Positions 23,433-31,536 of a DNA stretch of 37,288 nt are shown here, one piece after another; positions within the stretch are counted from its first letter, which is position 1; the number at the start of each line of letters is the position of its first letter. A model generated the notes under the pieces. It saw only the letters and a list, made by a program, of their open reading frames with translations, did no database searches and was not told the origin of the DNA. The stretch lies in NCBI GenBank assembly GCA_958402075.1, contig CATXSD010000018.1, positions 1 to 37,288 of the forward strand. Direction: 5' to 3'. A program made the position numbers and the translations under genes. The stretch comes from Mediterranea massiliensis. Its GTDB lineage: Bacteria > Bacteroidota > Bacteroidia > Bacteroidales > Bacteroidaceae.

Positions 23433-25565
23433 ATGGAAGAATTTGCTTTGCTCGTGCCTTTGTTGCTGGCTATCGGAGGTCTGGTGGTCGGCGCTTTGCT
23501 GAAGTCGTTGTTGCGCCGTTCGCGCGTACCTTATACGGTGGCGTTGTTTGCCGTCGGCTTACTGGTGGGGCTGGCCGACCGCTACGGCCTGTTTCGTGCC
23601 GTGCCCGAGGTGGGGGAGGCGTTGACGGGGGTGGCCAACATCAATCCCGACTTCATCCTTTACATCTTCCTGCCTGTGCTGATATTCGATGCGGCCTATG
23701 AGCTGAATCTGCATATTTTCAAGAAGACCCTGGCCAACGCCACGCTGCTGGCCGTGCCGGGGCTGGTCATCTGCATGCTCCTGACGGCTGTCCTGCTGAT
23801 GGTCATCAGTCTTGCAGTGCCCGGTTACGGGCAATGGACGTGGCCCTTTGCGCTGATGTTCGGCGCCCTGATCAGTGCCACCGACCCTGTGGCCGTCGTG
23901 GCCCTGCTCCATGAGCTGAAGACGAGCAAGCGCTTTTCCACGTTGGTCGATGCCGAATCGTTGCTCAACGACGGCACGGGTATCGTCTGCTTCATGCTGT
24001 TCTTTGGTGTCTATACGGCGGCGGGGCAGAGCGAGGTGTCGCCCGTCATGCAATTTGTGCAGGTGGTGGCCGGCGGTGTGCTGCTGGGCTATATGGCTGC
24101 CCGGGTGGTCATCTGGTTCATCACCCGCATCAACTCGGAGGCGCTCATCCAGAACAGTGTCATCATCTTTTCGGCCTATCTGGTGTTCATCCTGTCGCAA
24201 TATTATCTGGGCCTGTCGGGCGTCATCGCGCTGGTGGCTTTCGGACTGACCATTGCCTATGTGGGGAAGCCGCGCCTCAAGCCGCAGGTCAACGAGTTCA
24301 TGGAGAGCTTCTGGGACTTGCTGACCTACATGGCCAATACGCTGGTGTTCATCATCGTGGGCGTGGTGATTGCCGTCAAGGTGGACTTCACGTGGTCGCA
24401 CTTCGGCGTACTGCTGCTCATCTATGTAGGCCTGAACGTGTTCCGCTTCCTCATGATCATGATGCTCTATCCGCTGATGAAGCGGCTGGGCTATGGATTG
24501 AGCAAGCGCGAGTCGGTCATCCTCACCTGGGGCGGCCTGCGCGGTGCCCTGGGCCTGACGCTGGCGCTGATGGTGTCCTATACGCCTGCCATCCCCGAGG
24601 ACATTCGCAGCCAGGTGCTGTTCTTCACGGCGGGCATCGTGACGCTGACCCTCTGCATCAACGCCACTACCACGCGCTGGCTGCTGGGTAAGCTGGGGCT
24701 TATCCATGTGCCTTCGGCTCGTATACTGATGGAGCGCCGCGTGCAGGAGCGTATCCGCGAGAGCGGGGAGAAATATTTCGAACGCCTGAAGACCCGCGAA
24801 CCGCTGGCGGGAGCCAACTGGAAGAAGGTGGCTGGTTACGTGGCTCCGCTTCCCGATAAGGCTCCTCTGTCCGCTGCCCGTTCGCAGGACGTACTGGCCG
24901 AACTGCGTCTGCGGGTGCTCGACCGTGAGAAGGCTTTCAGCCGTGAAATCTACGACGAAGGCATCATTTCGCAGACGGCCTTCCGCCGGCTGATGAACTC
25001 GCTCGACGAGCTTTATGACCACGACGGCACTTATCCGCTGGACCTCCGTCACTCCATTTTCGATTTCTGCAGCCGCACGCAGGCGCTCTACCGCATGCAG
25101 AAGCTGCCCTACTTCAGCCGTTGGACGGGCTTCTACTTCCGCGAGCGCATCATGGTCATCTACGACCTGGGGCGCGGTTTCATCATTCTGCAGCGCGAAG
25201 ACCTGAAGCTGCTCGATGACCTGGCTTCGTCTGGTTTGGTACAACCGTCGCAGACAGACCTCCTGCAGGCGCTTCGTCGGGAAGTGGAGCACAACATCGA
25301 AGGCATGAACCATGTCATCGGGCGCTTGGCTGCCGATTTCCCCAAGGCCTACAACCACGCTCTGACACAAAAAGCCATCCGTATGGTGCTGAGCAACGAA
25401 CGGCGCACCATCCGTCAGATGCAGGCCGACGGAGTACTTTCCGACAAGGACGCCGCCCAGTATTTTGCCCGTGTCGACGAGCGGAGCGACGAGGTCAACT
25501 CCTTTACTCATACCATTCCTGCGTCCATTCTCCGCTGGTTCTTCCAGCACCGTGGCCGGAAGTAG
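23433..25565 (+). CDS. CPA1-family Na+/H+ antiporter with long cytoplasmic tail
   Basis: A 710-residue protein. Residues about 1-420 form a 12-13 helix cation/proton antiporter domain with the CPA1 signatures ALISATDPVAVVALLHEL (ion-binding Asp) and DAESLLNDGTGIV, followed by WGGLRGALGLTLALMVS. Residues about 430-710 are a soluble, mostly helical tail (RVQERIRESGEKYFERL, LDELYDHDGTYPLDL, RRTIRQMQADGVLSDKD), longer than in minimal NhaP proteins and probably regulatory. It exchanges Na+ or K+ for protons at the inner membrane. Single-gene transcript with its own promoter. Confidence 0.92.
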   Translation: MEEFALLVPLLLAIGGLVVGALLKSLLRRSRVPYTVALFAVGLLVGLADRYGLFRAVPEVGEALTGVANINPDFILYIFLPVLIFDAAYELNLHIFKKTLANATLLAVPGLVICMLLTAVLLMVISLAVPGYGQWTWPFALMFGALISATDPVAVVALLHELKTSKRFSTLVDAESLLNDGTGIVCFMLFFGVYTAAGQSEVSPVMQFVQVVAGGVLLGYMAARVVIWFITRINSEALIQNSVIIFSAYLVFILSQYYLGLSGVIALVAFGLTIAYVGKPRLKPQVNEFMESFWDLLTYMANTLVFIIVGVVIAVKVDFTWSHFGVLLLIYVGLNVFRFLMIMMLYPLMKRLGYGLSKRESVILTWGGLRGALGLTLALMVSYTPAIPEDIRSQVLFFTAGIVTLTLCINATTTRWLLGKLGLIHVPSARILMERRVQERIRESGEKYFERLKTREPLAGANWKKVAGYVAPLPDKAPLSAARSQDVLAELRLRVLDREKAFSREIYDEGIISQTAFRRLMNSLDELYDHDGTYPLDLRHSIFDFCSRTQALYRMQKLPYFSRWTGFYFRERIMVIYDLGRGFIILQREDLKLLDDLASSGLVQPSQTDLLQALRREVEHNIEGMNHVIGRLAADFPKAYNHALTQKAIRMVLSNERRTIRQMQADGVLSDKDAAQYFARVDERSDEVNSFTHTIPASILRWFFQHRGRK

Positions 25566-25580
25566 GTCGTGTCCCATCGC

Positions 25581-25624
25581 TTTCTTTAGGGGAAAACATC
25601 GTTTTTCTTTGGGGAAAGCAGTGC
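25581..25624. repeat. Second copy site of the 22-base repeat family
   Basis: Two abutting 22-base units (25581-25602 and 25603-25624). The second contains GGGGAAAGCAGTGC, close to GGGAAAAGCAATGC at 4154-4167 (the two units match at 15 of 22 aligned positions). Located between the antiporter stop and the next promoter. Confidence 0.45.
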
Positions 25625-25740
25625 TTTGTCGTGCGCTTGTCGGGTTGGCAGAGAGAGGGTTAGCGGATTCGCTTGACAAGCCTGAATCTAAATCTTGCCT
25701 AAAATGTGTGTCAAGGGGTGTTTCTTCAACCCGAATTTTG

Positions 25741-25748
25741 TACATTTG
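25741..25748 (+). promoter_or_regulatory. -7 box of the DUF1573-meaB operon
   Basis: Exact TACATTTG, 32 bases before the ATG at 25780. No convincing TTTG at -33. Confidence 0.5.
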
Positions 25749-25779
25749 CAATCTGTAATCATGATAACCTTTGAAACGG

Positions 25780-26850
25780 ATGAAAAGATTTTTTTCTATC
25801 ATAACGCTTTGTACATGCCTGGTGGCGGGTGTTGCCGCGCAGGCACGCTTCACGTCGAGCACGCAGATGCAACACCTGGGGCAGATTGAGTGGAAGCGTC
25901 CCGTTACGGTGCAGTACACCGTCACCAACACGGGCAATGAACCGCTGGTTCTCAGTGAGGTGGAGTCCGATTGTGCCTGTACCGACGTCCGATGGACCAA
26001 AACACCCATTGCGCCCGGCGAAAAGGGGACGGTGGACGTAACCTTCGACGCCGAAGCCTTGGGACATTTCCAGAAGTCGGTGGCTATCTTTACCAATGCG
26101 GCTCCCCACCTGGTCTACCTGAAGTTCGACGGGGAAGTGGTGACCGAAATCAGTGACTTTACCCGTACACATCCCTATCAGATCGGTCAGATACGCATCG
26201 ATAGGAATGAGATAGATTTCCCCGATGTACAGCGCGGAGAGCATCCAGTGATGTACCTCAGTGTCGTAAATCTCTCGGATAGGCCCTACGAGCCTGTGCT
26301 GATGCACCTTCCTTCCTACCTGACGATGGAGAGTGATCCGGAAGTATTGCAGCAGGGCGAGCGTGGCACGGTGAAGCTGACGCTGAACTCCGAGAAATTG
26401 ACGGACTTGGGGTTGACCCAGTCGTCTGTCTATCTGTCCCGCTTCCTGGGCGACAAGGTCGGTGAAGAGAACGAAATATCGGTTTCCGCCATTCTGCTTC
26501 CCGACTTCTCCAATCTGACTGAAGCCGAACGTCTCAATGCGCCTGTCATCAGCCTTTCGGCCGACAGCATCGACTTGAGCCAGACACTGGCACGGAAGAA
26601 ACGGGCCCATCAGGACATCACCTTGACCAACACCGGTCGTTCTCCCTTGCAGATCAGTAAATTGCAGGTGTTCCATCCGGCAGTAAATGTTCGTTTGAAG
26701 AAAACGGTGCTGGCTCCGGGCGAGTCTACCCGCCTGCGGGTATCTGTCACCAAACGGAACATCGGCAAACATCGCCGTCATCTGCGTCTGTTGCTGATCA
26801 CCAACGACCCGACCCATCCGAAAGTAACCATCAACATTAAAGCCAAATAA
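25780..26850 (+). CDS. Exported DUF1573 protein
   Basis: A 356-residue protein with a signal peptide (MKRFFSIITLCTCLVAGVAA, cut near residue 22). Residues about 30-125 form the DUF1573 immunoglobulin-like domain: HLGQIEWKRPVTVQYTVTNT, LVLSEVESDCACTDVRWTK and APGEKGTVDVTFD. A second, similar beta-domain is seen near residues 265-355 (ITLTNTGRSPLQISKLQV, LAPGESTRLRVSV). DUF1573 domains are ASPM/SPD-2/Hydin-like and common in Bacteroidales secreted proteins; the function is unknown. TTG at 25771 is an alternative start. It ends two bases before meaB, so the two share a transcript, although no functional link is obvious. Confidence 0.88.
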   Translation: MKRFFSIITLCTCLVAGVAAQARFTSSTQMQHLGQIEWKRPVTVQYTVTNTGNEPLVLSEVESDCACTDVRWTKTPIAPGEKGTVDVTFDAEALGHFQKSVAIFTNAAPHLVYLKFDGEVVTEISDFTRTHPYQIGQIRIDRNEIDFPDVQRGEHPVMYLSVVNLSDRPYEPVLMHLPSYLTMESDPEVLQQGERGTVKLTLNSEKLTDLGLTQSSVYLSRFLGDKVGEENEISVSAILLPDFSNLTEAERLNAPVISLSADSIDLSQTLARKKRAHQDITLTNTGRSPLQISKLQVFHPAVNVRLKKTVLAPGESTRLRVSVTKRNIGKHRRHLRLLLITNDPTHPKVTINIKAK

Positions 26851-26852
26851 CT

Positions 26853-27959
26853 ATGGAACATCCCGAAAACAACGAAGCATACAAGGGCCTGACCGTCAAT
26901 GCCGGCGTGGAGCAGCCTGCATCTGTGAATCCCTATCTGAAGAACCGTCCGCGGCGCAAGAAGCGTGAATTGTCGGTAGCCGAATATGTGGACGGCATCG
27001 TCAAGGGTGATGTGACGGTCTTGAGTCAAGCTGTCACGTTGGTCGAAAGCGTGCGTCCCGAGCATCAGGCCATCGCTCAGGAGGTTATCGAAAAATGTCT
27101 TCCCTATTCTGGAAGTTCCATCCGAGTGGGCATCAGCGGTGTGCCGGGTGCCGGCAAGAGTACGTCCATTGATGTTTTCGGCCTCCATGTGCTCGAACAA
27201 TATGGCGGCAAGCTGGCTGTGCTGGCCATCGACCCCAGCAGCGAACGTAGCAAGGGCAGTATCTTGGGCGACAAGACCCGTATGGAGAAGCTGTCGGTCC
27301 ACCCCAAGTCGTTCATCCGTCCCAGTCCGTCGGCAGGTTCGCTGGGTGGCGTAGCCCGCAAGACGCGTGAGACCATCATCCTTTGCGAGGCGGCCGGTTT
27401 CGACAAAATTTTTGTGGAAACGGTCGGTGTCGGTCAGAGCGAGACGGCTGTCCACTCCATGGTCGATTTCTTCCTGCTCATTCAGTTGGCGGGAACGGGC
27501 GACGAACTGCAGGGCATCAAGCGGGGCATCATGGAGATGGCCGACGGCATTGTCATCAACAAAGCCGACGGCGACAATGTGGATCGGGCCCGTCTGGCAG
27601 CCGCCCAGTTCCGCAATGCCCTCCACCTGTTTCCGGCTCCCGAGAGTGGTTGGACGCCCCAGGTTCTTACCTATTCGGGCTTCTATAACTTAGGAGTAAA
27701 AGAGATTTGGGAGATGATCTATCGGTACATTGAGTTCGTTAAGGCCAACGGCTATTTCGACTACCGTCGCAACGAGCAAAGCAAATATTGGATGTATGAG
27801 AGCATCAACGAACAATTGAAGGACAGTTTTTACCACAACCCCAAAATCCAGTCGATGCTGGCCGACCGTGAGCAGCAGGTTCTGCAAGGAAACCTGACGT
27901 CGTTTGTAGCCGCCAAGTCGTTGCTTGATACCTATTTTGAAGATATGAAGGGGAAATAA
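26853..27959 (+). CDS. meaB: Methylmalonyl-CoA mutase-associated GTPase MeaB
   Basis: A 368-residue G3E-type P-loop GTPase. Walker A GVPGAGKS is at 96-103; the Mg and switch regions are IDPSSERSKGSILGDKTRME and ETVGVGQSE; the guanine-specificity motif is NKADGDN. Its C-terminal helices (WEMIYRYIEFVKANGYFDYR) form the dimer arm. MeaB guards methylmalonyl-CoA mutase by controlling adenosylcobalamin loading and release of damaged cofactor, which matters for propionate formation in Bacteroides. The mutase genes are not in this window. Confidence 0.96.
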   Translation: MEHPENNEAYKGLTVNAGVEQPASVNPYLKNRPRRKKRELSVAEYVDGIVKGDVTVLSQAVTLVESVRPEHQAIAQEVIEKCLPYSGSSIRVGISGVPGAGKSTSIDVFGLHVLEQYGGKLAVLAIDPSSERSKGSILGDKTRMEKLSVHPKSFIRPSPSAGSLGGVARKTRETIILCEAAGFDKIFVETVGVGQSETAVHSMVDFFLLIQLAGTGDELQGIKRGIMEMADGIVINKADGDNVDRARLAAAQFRNALHLFPAPESGWTPQVLTYSGFYNLGVKEIWEMIYRYIEFVKANGYFDYRRNEQSKYWMYESINEQLKDSFYHNPKIQSMLADREQQVLQGNLTSFVAAKSLLDTYFEDMKGK

Positions 27960-28043
27960 TGTATAGCATTTTGCTTAAAAAGTGCTTTCCTATTCTTAAT
28001 TAATAGTTATTAACGTATCATTGGGCGATATTCGTTGAAAAAA

Positions 28044-28074
28044 TTGTGTTATATTAAAAAAAACTATATATTTG
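28044..28074 (+). promoter_or_regulatory. Promoter of the OmpA-family gene
   Basis: TTG (28044-28046), 20-base spacer, exact TATATTTG (28067-28074). Transcription would start near 28081, leaving a leader of about 110 bases. Confidence 0.7.
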
Positions 28075-28080
28075 TCACAA

Positions 28081-28193
28081 TACTTGTGAAGTTTAACCTT
28101 TGCTACCTTATTAATATAAATAAGTCGCAAAGATATTTCGCGGGTAAGGTTTGTGAGCGAATATGTTTATATTAATTTTAAAATGCTGAGATT
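28081..28193 (+). promoter_or_regulatory. Structured leader of the OmpA-family gene
   Basis: CTTTGC (28098-28103) pairs with GCAAAG (28127-28132), enclosing CTTATT (28107-28112) and AATAAG (28119-28124). AACCTT (28095-28100) can instead pair with AAGGTT (28146-28151). The two pairings exclude each other. This could affect mRNA stability or translation; no known RNA family is recognised. Confidence 0.4.
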
Positions 28194-29366
28194 ATGAAAA
28201 AGATTTTAATGTTATTGGCAATGTCGGGTGTTGCTTTGGGTTCCATGGCACAGTCGGAGTCAAAACCGTCCGTTGATGCAGATCAGGACAAGTATGCAGT
28301 GGTTACCAATAAGTTTTGGGACAATTGGTTTATTTCTGCCGGTGTGGGTGGAAGTGTGTTGTTGGGTGACTTTGATACCAATGTAGGTAATTTTGGTCAG
28401 CGGATAAGTCCGACAATCAACATCGCTGTTGGTAAGTGGTTTACTCCGGGTATCGGAGGCCGTTTGCAGTATAGTGGTTTGCAGGCCAGAGGCTTTGCTC
28501 CGTCTGCGTTGACAGATTATACTACAGGTGATATGGTGGACGGCGGTTACAAGCAGCGTTTTAATTACATGAATCTGCATGCCGATGCCATGTTCAATCT
28601 GAATGCCTTGTTTGGTGGTTACAATCCTAATCGTGTATATGAGATTATCCCTTACGTAGGTTTCGGTTTTACTCACAGCTATACGGAGGCTCATCGTCAG
28701 TGTATGTCTGCCAATGCAGGTTTGCTCAACCGTTTCCGTATCTCAGATGCTTGGGATATTAATTTGGAACTGAGCATTGTCGGTATGGAAGACAAGTTTG
28801 ATGCCGGTTTGGGTGGTAAAGGTTATGATGGTGTAGTCAGTGCTACTGTCGGCGTAACTTATCGTTTTGCGAAACGCGGATTTGACAAACCCAAACCACA
28901 GCTCATTTCGGAATCCGAACTGGACCACATGCGTAATAAAATCAAGGAAATGGCAGCAGAGAACCAGCATTTGACTTCTGCTTTGGAACAAGCCAAGAAA
29001 GATGCTGCTCAGAAGCCTGAACCTCAAGTAATCGTAAAACAGGATGTTACTCCTCGTACCGTATTCTTCACGATTGGTTCTGCCAAGGTGTCCAAGCGTG
29101 AGTCCATGAACCTCTCTTACATGGCTGAAACGATGAAGAACAACCCCGAAAGCACGTACGTAGTCAACGGATATGCTGATTCGGCTACGGGTACACCTGA
29201 ATTCAACCAGCAATTGGCCAAGAAGCGTGCCGAAGCTGTCATTAAAGTCTTGGTAGATGAATACGGAGTAGACGCTTCCCGTCTGTCTGTGGGCAAAGCT
29301 GAAGCTGTTGATTCGTTTGGTGAACCTATTTTGAACCGAGTTGTATTGGTGGAATCTTCCAAATAA
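28194..29366 (+). CDS. OmpA-family outer membrane protein
   Basis: A 390-residue protein. Signal peptide MKKILMLLAMSGVALGSMAQ; residues about 40-230 are beta-strand-rich (aromatic-ended strands such as VYEIIPYVGFGFTHSYTEA and GVVSATVGVTYRF), probably an 8-stranded barrel. A short coiled coil follows (ELDHMRNKIKEMAAENQHL), then an OmpA C-terminal peptidoglycan-binding domain (about 280-390; VFFTIGSAKVSKRESMNLSY, YVVNGYADSATGTPEFNQQL, AKKRAEAVIKVL). It links the outer membrane to the cell wall. It has a strong promoter, a long leader and a strong terminator, consistent with an abundant major membrane protein. Confidence 0.93.
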   Translation: MKKILMLLAMSGVALGSMAQSESKPSVDADQDKYAVVTNKFWDNWFISAGVGGSVLLGDFDTNVGNFGQRISPTINIAVGKWFTPGIGGRLQYSGLQARGFAPSALTDYTTGDMVDGGYKQRFNYMNLHADAMFNLNALFGGYNPNRVYEIIPYVGFGFTHSYTEAHRQCMSANAGLLNRFRISDAWDINLELSIVGMEDKFDAGLGGKGYDGVVSATVGVTYRFAKRGFDKPKPQLISESELDHMRNKIKEMAAENQHLTSALEQAKKDAAQKPEPQVIVKQDVTPRTVFFTIGSAKVSKRESMNLSYMAETMKNNPESTYVVNGYADSATGTPEFNQQLAKKRAEAVIKVLVDEYGVDASRLSVGKAEAVDSFGEPILNRVVLVESSK

Positions 29367-29436
29367 ATTGAGAACAGTTTCTTATAGATGATCCCCCTTT
29401 TTGTGAAGGAAGGGGTATCTCTTGTCTGATAATGGA

Positions 29437-29467
29437 ATGGCGTGTGATTTGTCACACGCCATTTTTG
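29437..29467 (+). terminator. Terminator of the OmpA-family gene
   Basis: ATGGCGTGTGA (29437-29447) pairs perfectly with TCACACGCCAT (29452-29462), loop TTTG, followed by TTTTG. Confidence 0.9.
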
Positions 29468-29490
29468 TTGATTGTAAGTTCGGTACAATA

Positions 29491-29518
29491 AAAAAGCCAT
29501 CTGAAAAGATGGCTTTTT
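29491..29518 (-). terminator. Terminator of the PqqD-like gene, also usable from the other side
   Basis: AAAAAGCCATC (29491-29501) pairs with GATGGCTTTTT (29508-29518), loop of six. T runs follow in both directions. It is 25 bases after the PqqD-like stop on the minus strand. Confidence 0.85.
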
Positions 29519-29543
29519 ACTGATGGAATGGAAAAGGGGGGAA

Positions 29544-29813
29544 TTATTCGGCAATCACGCCACATCCAACCAGACGCTCTACCCACGAACGGGCATCGGC
29601 CTCGGCACGGTCATGGTCTATGTCAAAGTGAGTCGTCAATACAGCAGCAGCATCGGCTATTGTGAAGTCGCGTCCCTGCAACTCGTTCCAAAGCAGCAGT
29701 GCTGTAGAATTGAGAGAAATCACTTTGGTCATGTCAGCATGCATAGCGCCTTGCCCCACAATGATATGTTCGCCGGCAATTTGACGAACTTTATACATAT
29801 CTTTAATGTGCAT
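29544..29813 (-). CDS. PqqD-like protein (RiPP recognition element fold)
   Basis: An 89-residue protein. The N-terminal beta-region YKVRQIAGEHIIVGQGAMHA leads to the PqqD hallmark VISLNSTALLLWNELQGRDF (about 31-50), then TIADAAAVLTTHFDIDHDRA and a final helix DARSWVERLVGCGVIAE. This is the PF05402 winged-helix fold that binds leader peptides of ribosomally made peptides (RRE), as in PqqD and lasso-peptide B1 proteins. It is transcribed alone, divergently from the nucleotidyltransferase-like gene, with which it shares a 142-base promoter region. In this cassette it would be the substrate-recognition part (inference). Confidence 0.85.
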   Translation of the reverse strand: MHIKDMYKVRQIAGEHIIVGQGAMHADMTKVISLNSTALLLWNELQGRDFTIADAAAVLTTHFDIDHDRAEADARSWVERLVGCGVIAE

Positions 29814-29845
29814 AATTCGATAATCATTAATGGATATTCCAGCGA

Positions 29846-29853
29846 CAAAAATA
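29846..29853 (-). promoter_or_regulatory. -7 box of the PqqD-like gene
   Basis: Exact TATTTTTG on the minus strand, 32 bases before the ATG at 29813. No clear -33 TTTG. Confidence 0.5.
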
Positions 29854-29894
29854 ACAATTATTTTTAAGATTATGGTAGGATTGTGGGGAAAAAA

Positions 29895-29925
29895 TTGATT
29901 AAAATTTCACTTTGTGCTATATTTG
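29895..29925 (+). promoter_or_regulatory. Promoter of the nucleotidyltransferase-like gene
   Basis: TTG (29895-29897), 20-base spacer, exact TATATTTG (29918-29925); the ATG follows at 29956. It is divergent from the PqqD-like promoter. Confidence 0.7.
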
Positions 29926-29955
29926 CACTCGTTTTGACCATCTGGATTCCATTTT

Positions 29956-31071
29956 ATGACGACATTACAGGAACAATTCTTTGAACTGATAAGGGCCGGT
30001 TTGTGGGGGAAGCAGGCAAATCCCCTGTTGTTTGACAATCAGACCGATTGGAAAGAAATTTATCGGTCGGCACGTACGCAGGCTTTGCTGGGAATCGTGT
30101 TCGACGGCGTGCAGTCTTTGCCAAAGGATAAGCTGCCTCCTCGGGCCCTTTACCTGCAATGGTGCAATGTCGTGTTGCAGATGGAGGAAAACAACCGCCT
30201 GTTGAACTGCGAGCTGGGAAATCTGTATGCACTCTTGCGCAAGGAGGGTATCGAGCCGGTACTGATGAAAGGTCAGGGGCTGGCGCAGAATTATCGGGAG
30301 CCTTTGCACCGCCAATGCGGTGACATCGACCTCTTTACAGGGTTGGACCATTATGAACGGGCTAACGAACTGCTGAGGCTGGAGGCTTCTTCCGAGGAAG
30401 AGGAACTGTACAAGCATGCCAGTTTCACCTGGCATGGAGTCATTGTCGAGAACCACCGGATCATGACACAGCTCAGCGCCCCCGGCGCCAACCGCAGGCT
30501 GCAGCGTGAAATCGGGCGCTGGTATACCGGTGGCGACTGCCGCAAGCGGACGATAGGGGCCGCTGAGGTGACGTTGCCGCCCTTGCCGTTTGACACGGTT
30601 TTCGTCTTGCTGCATGCCGTCCAGCATTTTCTGGACGAGGGAATCGGGCTTCGTCAGATCTGCGATTGGGCCTGCATGCTGTATGCCCAGCGCGACCTGC
30701 CGGGCAAGGAGGAGACAGCCGCCCTGCTGAAGAGCCTGGGCCTGGAAAAGGCGGCCAGGGTATTTGGCGTCATCGTCGTCCGCTATCTGGGACTTCCTGC
30801 GGAACATCTGCCTGTTCCATTCCAGACAGCAGACATCCATATTGCGGAATGGTTGTTGACCGACATCTGGGCAGGAGGTAATTTCGGCAAGCACAATGCC
30901 GCCCAGTCCAAGCGCCCTGAGGGCTATTGGAGCGGCAAGTGGCATACGTTTGTCCGCGTGCTGAAGCGTAGCAGGGAGTGGGGTGCCATTGTACCGCAGG
31001 AAGCCCGCTGGCATCCGTTGGCGCTGGCGCTGCATTCGGCATCCATGCAATGGAAGAAGCGGGTGCGTTAG
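29956..31071 (+). CDS. Nucleotidyltransferase-fold protein (NTP_transf_5 type)
   Basis: A 371-residue protein of the uncharacterised nucleotidyltransferase family PF14907. Residues 100-126 contain PVLMKGQGLAQNYREP followed by RQCGDIDLF, the family's KGxxLA and GDxDL metal-site motifs. Further helices follow (LLRLEASSEEEELYKHASF, AVQHFLDEGIGLRQICDWAC). Proteins of this family are often found in RiPP and lasso-peptide clusters with PqqD-like and HprK-like partners. The modification they make is not established. It converges with the S24/S26 peptidase gene across 12 bases with no terminator. Catalytic residues appear intact, so an active nucleotidyl- or phospho-transferase is plausible. Confidence 0.85.
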   Translation: MTTLQEQFFELIRAGLWGKQANPLLFDNQTDWKEIYRSARTQALLGIVFDGVQSLPKDKLPPRALYLQWCNVVLQMEENNRLLNCELGNLYALLRKEGIEPVLMKGQGLAQNYREPLHRQCGDIDLFTGLDHYERANELLRLEASSEEEELYKHASFTWHGVIVENHRIMTQLSAPGANRRLQREIGRWYTGGDCRKRTIGAAEVTLPPLPFDTVFVLLHAVQHFLDEGIGLRQICDWACMLYAQRDLPGKEETAALLKSLGLEKAARVFGVIVVRYLGLPAEHLPVPFQTADIHIAEWLLTDIWAGGNFGKHNAAQSKRPEGYWSGKWHTFVRVLKRSREWGAIVPQEARWHPLALALHSASMQWKKRVR

Positions 31072-31083
31072 GGATACCGCTTC

Positions 31084-31536
31084 TTAAGGTTTCCGGAACC
31101 GTTTCAATACAAACAGCAACCCTCTTCTGACAGGCCGCAGCCGGTACCACAGGGCCCCGCGCCGGAGCCACTTCCGGTCCGTGCAGTCCTGTATGCGGCC
31201 GTCAGCGCGGTAGATGTAGCGCAGCAGGCCCAGCACGTCTTTTCGCTTTACGCGTTCCACGCGCATCAGGTTGCCGTCGCCCAGCATCAGGCATTCGTCT
31301 CCCGCGCTGCCCACGTACCGGTGCACCATGTACCGGCCCTCCCATTGGTAGAAGGGACAGCACCAGGCAGGCATTTCTTCGTCGATACCCAGTGGCACAA
31401 TTTCCACCACATCTTTTCCTCCGACGATAAACGGATACATGCTTTGTCCGTCGATGCGCACCTTCACGGCCTTCCCCTGGCGCAAGGCTTCGGCAGCTTC
31501 GGCCAGGAAGTCGTTCTCTACTACAATCTTTCTCAT
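31084..31536 (-). CDS. S24/S26-family signal-peptidase-like enzyme with Ser/His pair
   Basis: A 150-residue protein. GQSMYPFIVGGKDVVEIVPL gives the catalytic Ser32. Where LepB enzymes have a Lys, the sequence reads RYMVHRYVGSAGDECLMLGD, with His72 in the VHR position, as in ER/archaeal-type or SipW-like signal peptidases. It lacks a clear N-terminal transmembrane anchor; a basic, weakly hydrophobic C-terminal segment (RRGLLFVLKRFRKP) may associate with the membrane. Its start overlaps the stop of the kinase-like gene (ATGA), indicating coupling. Likely the protease of the cassette, cleaving a leader during export (inference). Confidence 0.82.
   Translation of the reverse strand: MRKIVVENDFLAEAAEALRQGKAVKVRIDGQSMYPFIVGGKDVVEIVPLGIDEEMPAWCCPFYQWEGRYMVHRYVGSAGDECLMLGDGNLMRVERVKRKDVLGLLRYIYRADGRIQDCTDRKWLRRGALWYRLRPVRRGLLFVLKRFRKP

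Noticed and set aside
23559..26096. Very long antisense open frame (845 codons) across the antiporter and DUF1573 genes
   Set aside because: It is a by-product of GC-rich codon use in two clearly real plus-strand genes, spans their intergenic gap and resembles no family. The same holds for antisense frames at 17125-18684, 21072-22253 and 32456-33907.
29830..29898. 22-residue frame in the divergent promoter region of the cassette, considered as a peptide precursor
   Set aside because: It overlaps the -7 and -33 elements of both promoters and has no leader motif or core-like tail.
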